A stretch of DNA of 58,849 nucleotides from an uncultured Pelagibacteraceae bacterium. Lineage in GTDB: Bacteria; Pseudomonadota; Alphaproteobacteria; Pelagibacterales; Pelagibacteraceae. The position numbers and the translations under genes were made by a program. The notes beneath the pieces are model-generated. The model did not search any database, was not told the origin of the DNA, and saw only the letters and a program-made list of their open reading frames with translations. The stretch's first letter is position 1. Each line of letters opens with the position of its first letter. Shown in pieces: positions 57,997-58,849 of the stretch. The stretch spans positions 1 through 58,849 of the forward strand of contig CACKTW010000003.1 of NCBI GenBank assembly GCA_902603215.1, in the 5' to 3' direction.

Positions 57997-58849
57997 AAAA
58001 TAAAATTTTAGTTTTAATGGGAGGTTTGTCTGGTGAGAGAGAGATTAGTATTTTAACAGGAAAAGCTTGCATCAAAGCTTTGAAAAACAAAAAATATAAA
58101 GTTGTTAGTTTGGATCCCAAAGGTAATTTTATTACAGAGCTTAGAAAGATTAAACCCAATATAGTGTTTAATGCATTGCACGGTCGATTTGGAGAAGACG
58201 GTTTTGTTCAGAGCATTTTAGAACTCGAAAAAATAAAATATACTCATTCAGGAGTTTTTGCATCAAGTGTTGCGATTGATAAACATATATCAAAACAAAT
58301 TTTTATTAAAAAAAAAATTAATACACCAAAATATTTTATTTATGATTATAGAAAAAAAACAAATATTAGTATTTTTCTTAAAAAGAAAAATCTTAAATTT
58401 CCAATTGTTATTAAACCCATAAATGAAGGCTCAAGTCTTGGAGTATATATATGTTCCAAAAAAAACTTAAAAAAGAATTTAAATAAACTTAAAAATTATG
58501 ATCAAATATTAGTTGAAGAATATATTCCAGGAAGAGAAATCCAGGTTGCCGTAGCGAATGAAAAACCTTTGGGAGCAATTGAGCTTAGACCTAAAAGAAA
58601 ATTTTATGATTATTTTGCAAAATATTCAAAAAAAGCTAAAACGTTACATATAATGCCAGCTCCAATAGGTTCAAAAAAATATAATGAAGTCTTAAGTTTG
58701 GCAGTTAAGGCTCACAAAGCTCTTAAATGCAAAGGAATTACAAGATCCGATTTTAGATATTACAAAAAGAAATTTTATTTATTAGAAGTTAATACACAGC
58801 CAGGCATGACCCAATTATCATTGGTGCCAGAAATAGCTGCTTATAATGG
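57993..58849 (+). CDS. ddl: D-alanine--D-alanine ligase, cut by the right edge (partial)
   Basis: Ddl makes the D-Ala-D-Ala dipeptide used by MurF. The frame is open from a TTG at 57993, overlapping the murB stop as TTGA, to the window edge (285 codons). It reads M-KNKILVLMGGLSGEREIS, then NALHGRFGEDGFVQS, FPIVIKPINEGSSLGV, and LLEVNTQPGMTQLSLVPE with the magnesium and D-Ala binding residues. The next ATG (58017) would cut into the GG loop, so TTG is the likely start. Only a short C-terminus is missing. In related operons ftsQ and ftsA follow. Confidence 0.93.
   Translation, partial: MKNKILVLMGGLSGEREISILTGKACIKALKNKKYKVVSLDPKGNFITELRKIKPNIVFNALHGRFGEDGFVQSILELEKIKYTHSGVFASSVAIDKHISKQIFIKKKINTPKYFIYDYRKKTNISIFLKKKNLKFPIVIKPINEGSSLGVYICSKKNLKKNLNKLKNYDQILVEEYIPGREIQVAVANEKPLGAIELRPKRKFYDYFAKYSKKAKTLHIMPAPIGSKKYNEVLSLAVKAHKALKCKGITRSDFRYYKKKFYLLEVNTQPGMTQLSLVPEIAAYN

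Overview
The window is a compact, very AT-rich (roughly 70% A+T by eye) piece of an alphaproteobacterial chromosome. It most resembles the Pelagibacterales (SAR11) or another streamlined marine lineage. The evidence is a CcrM-type adenine methylase, cytochrome bc1 genes petABC, a PetP/PetR-like regulator pair with an EnvZ-like kinase, NDUFAF7/MidA and ELM1 homologues, UbiK, a DnaG zinc finger reduced in a way I associate with Alphaproteobacteria, and extreme gene packing. Gaps are mostly under 60 bp, many neighbours overlap, and convergent genes abut or overlap. The genus is inferred from these traits, not from a database match. I see no insertion sequence, prophage, CRISPR array or rRNA.

Layout. 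1-5.4 kb: the tail of an unknown gene, an FAD monooxygenase, then on the minus strand udg-rnhB-ccrM, and a secreted TPR protein. 5.4-9.5 kb: ispE, tRNA-Gln and cca on the plus strand, facing trmL-hemF-greA. 9.5-12.1 kb: petABC. 12.1-18.2 kb: a seven-gene minus-strand run lgt-midA-pgeF-prs-rplY-pth-ychF. 18.3-21.9 kb: ubiK, then a minus-strand MarR regulator/response regulator/histidine kinase unit divergent from ilvE. 21.9-27.6 kb: uvrB, a pteridine-reductase-like SDR, folB, uvrC and pgsA in one overlapping minus-strand string. 27.7-31.4 kb: aspartate aminotransferase, trxB, and an ELM1-like protein overlapping a probable 2OG-Fe(II) oxygenase. 31.4-35.8 kb: carAB. 36-40.3 kb: yqeY-dnaG-rpoD and a CAT-anticodon tRNA that looks like tRNA-Ile2. 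40.3-42.9 kb: mlaC, mlaA, a peptidoglycan amidase and RNase P RNA.

42.9 kb to the right edge is a division and cell-wall (dcw) operon: mraZ-ftsZ-rsmH-ftsL-ftsI-murE/murF(fused)-mraY-murD-ftsW-murG-murC-murB-ddl, with ddl cut by the edge. It turns UDP-MurNAc precursors into lipid II and couples this to septum formation. Two departures stand out: ftsZ is second, right after mraZ, rather than at the distal end, and murE and murF are one reading frame. In front of mraZ lies a good sigma70-type promoter overlapped by three TGGG boxes at exact 10-bp spacing, the expected MraZ operator.

No obviously new defence or mobile system is present. The best leads are the ftsZ relocation under an MraZ operator, the MurE-MurF fusion, a GANTC cluster in front of the GANTC-type methylase, a PTR1-like Asp-Tyr-Lys reductase next to folB as a candidate dihydrofolate reductase substitute, metal-ligand losses in DnaG and the uracil-DNA glycosylase, and the uncharacterised ELM1-like/oxygenase pair.
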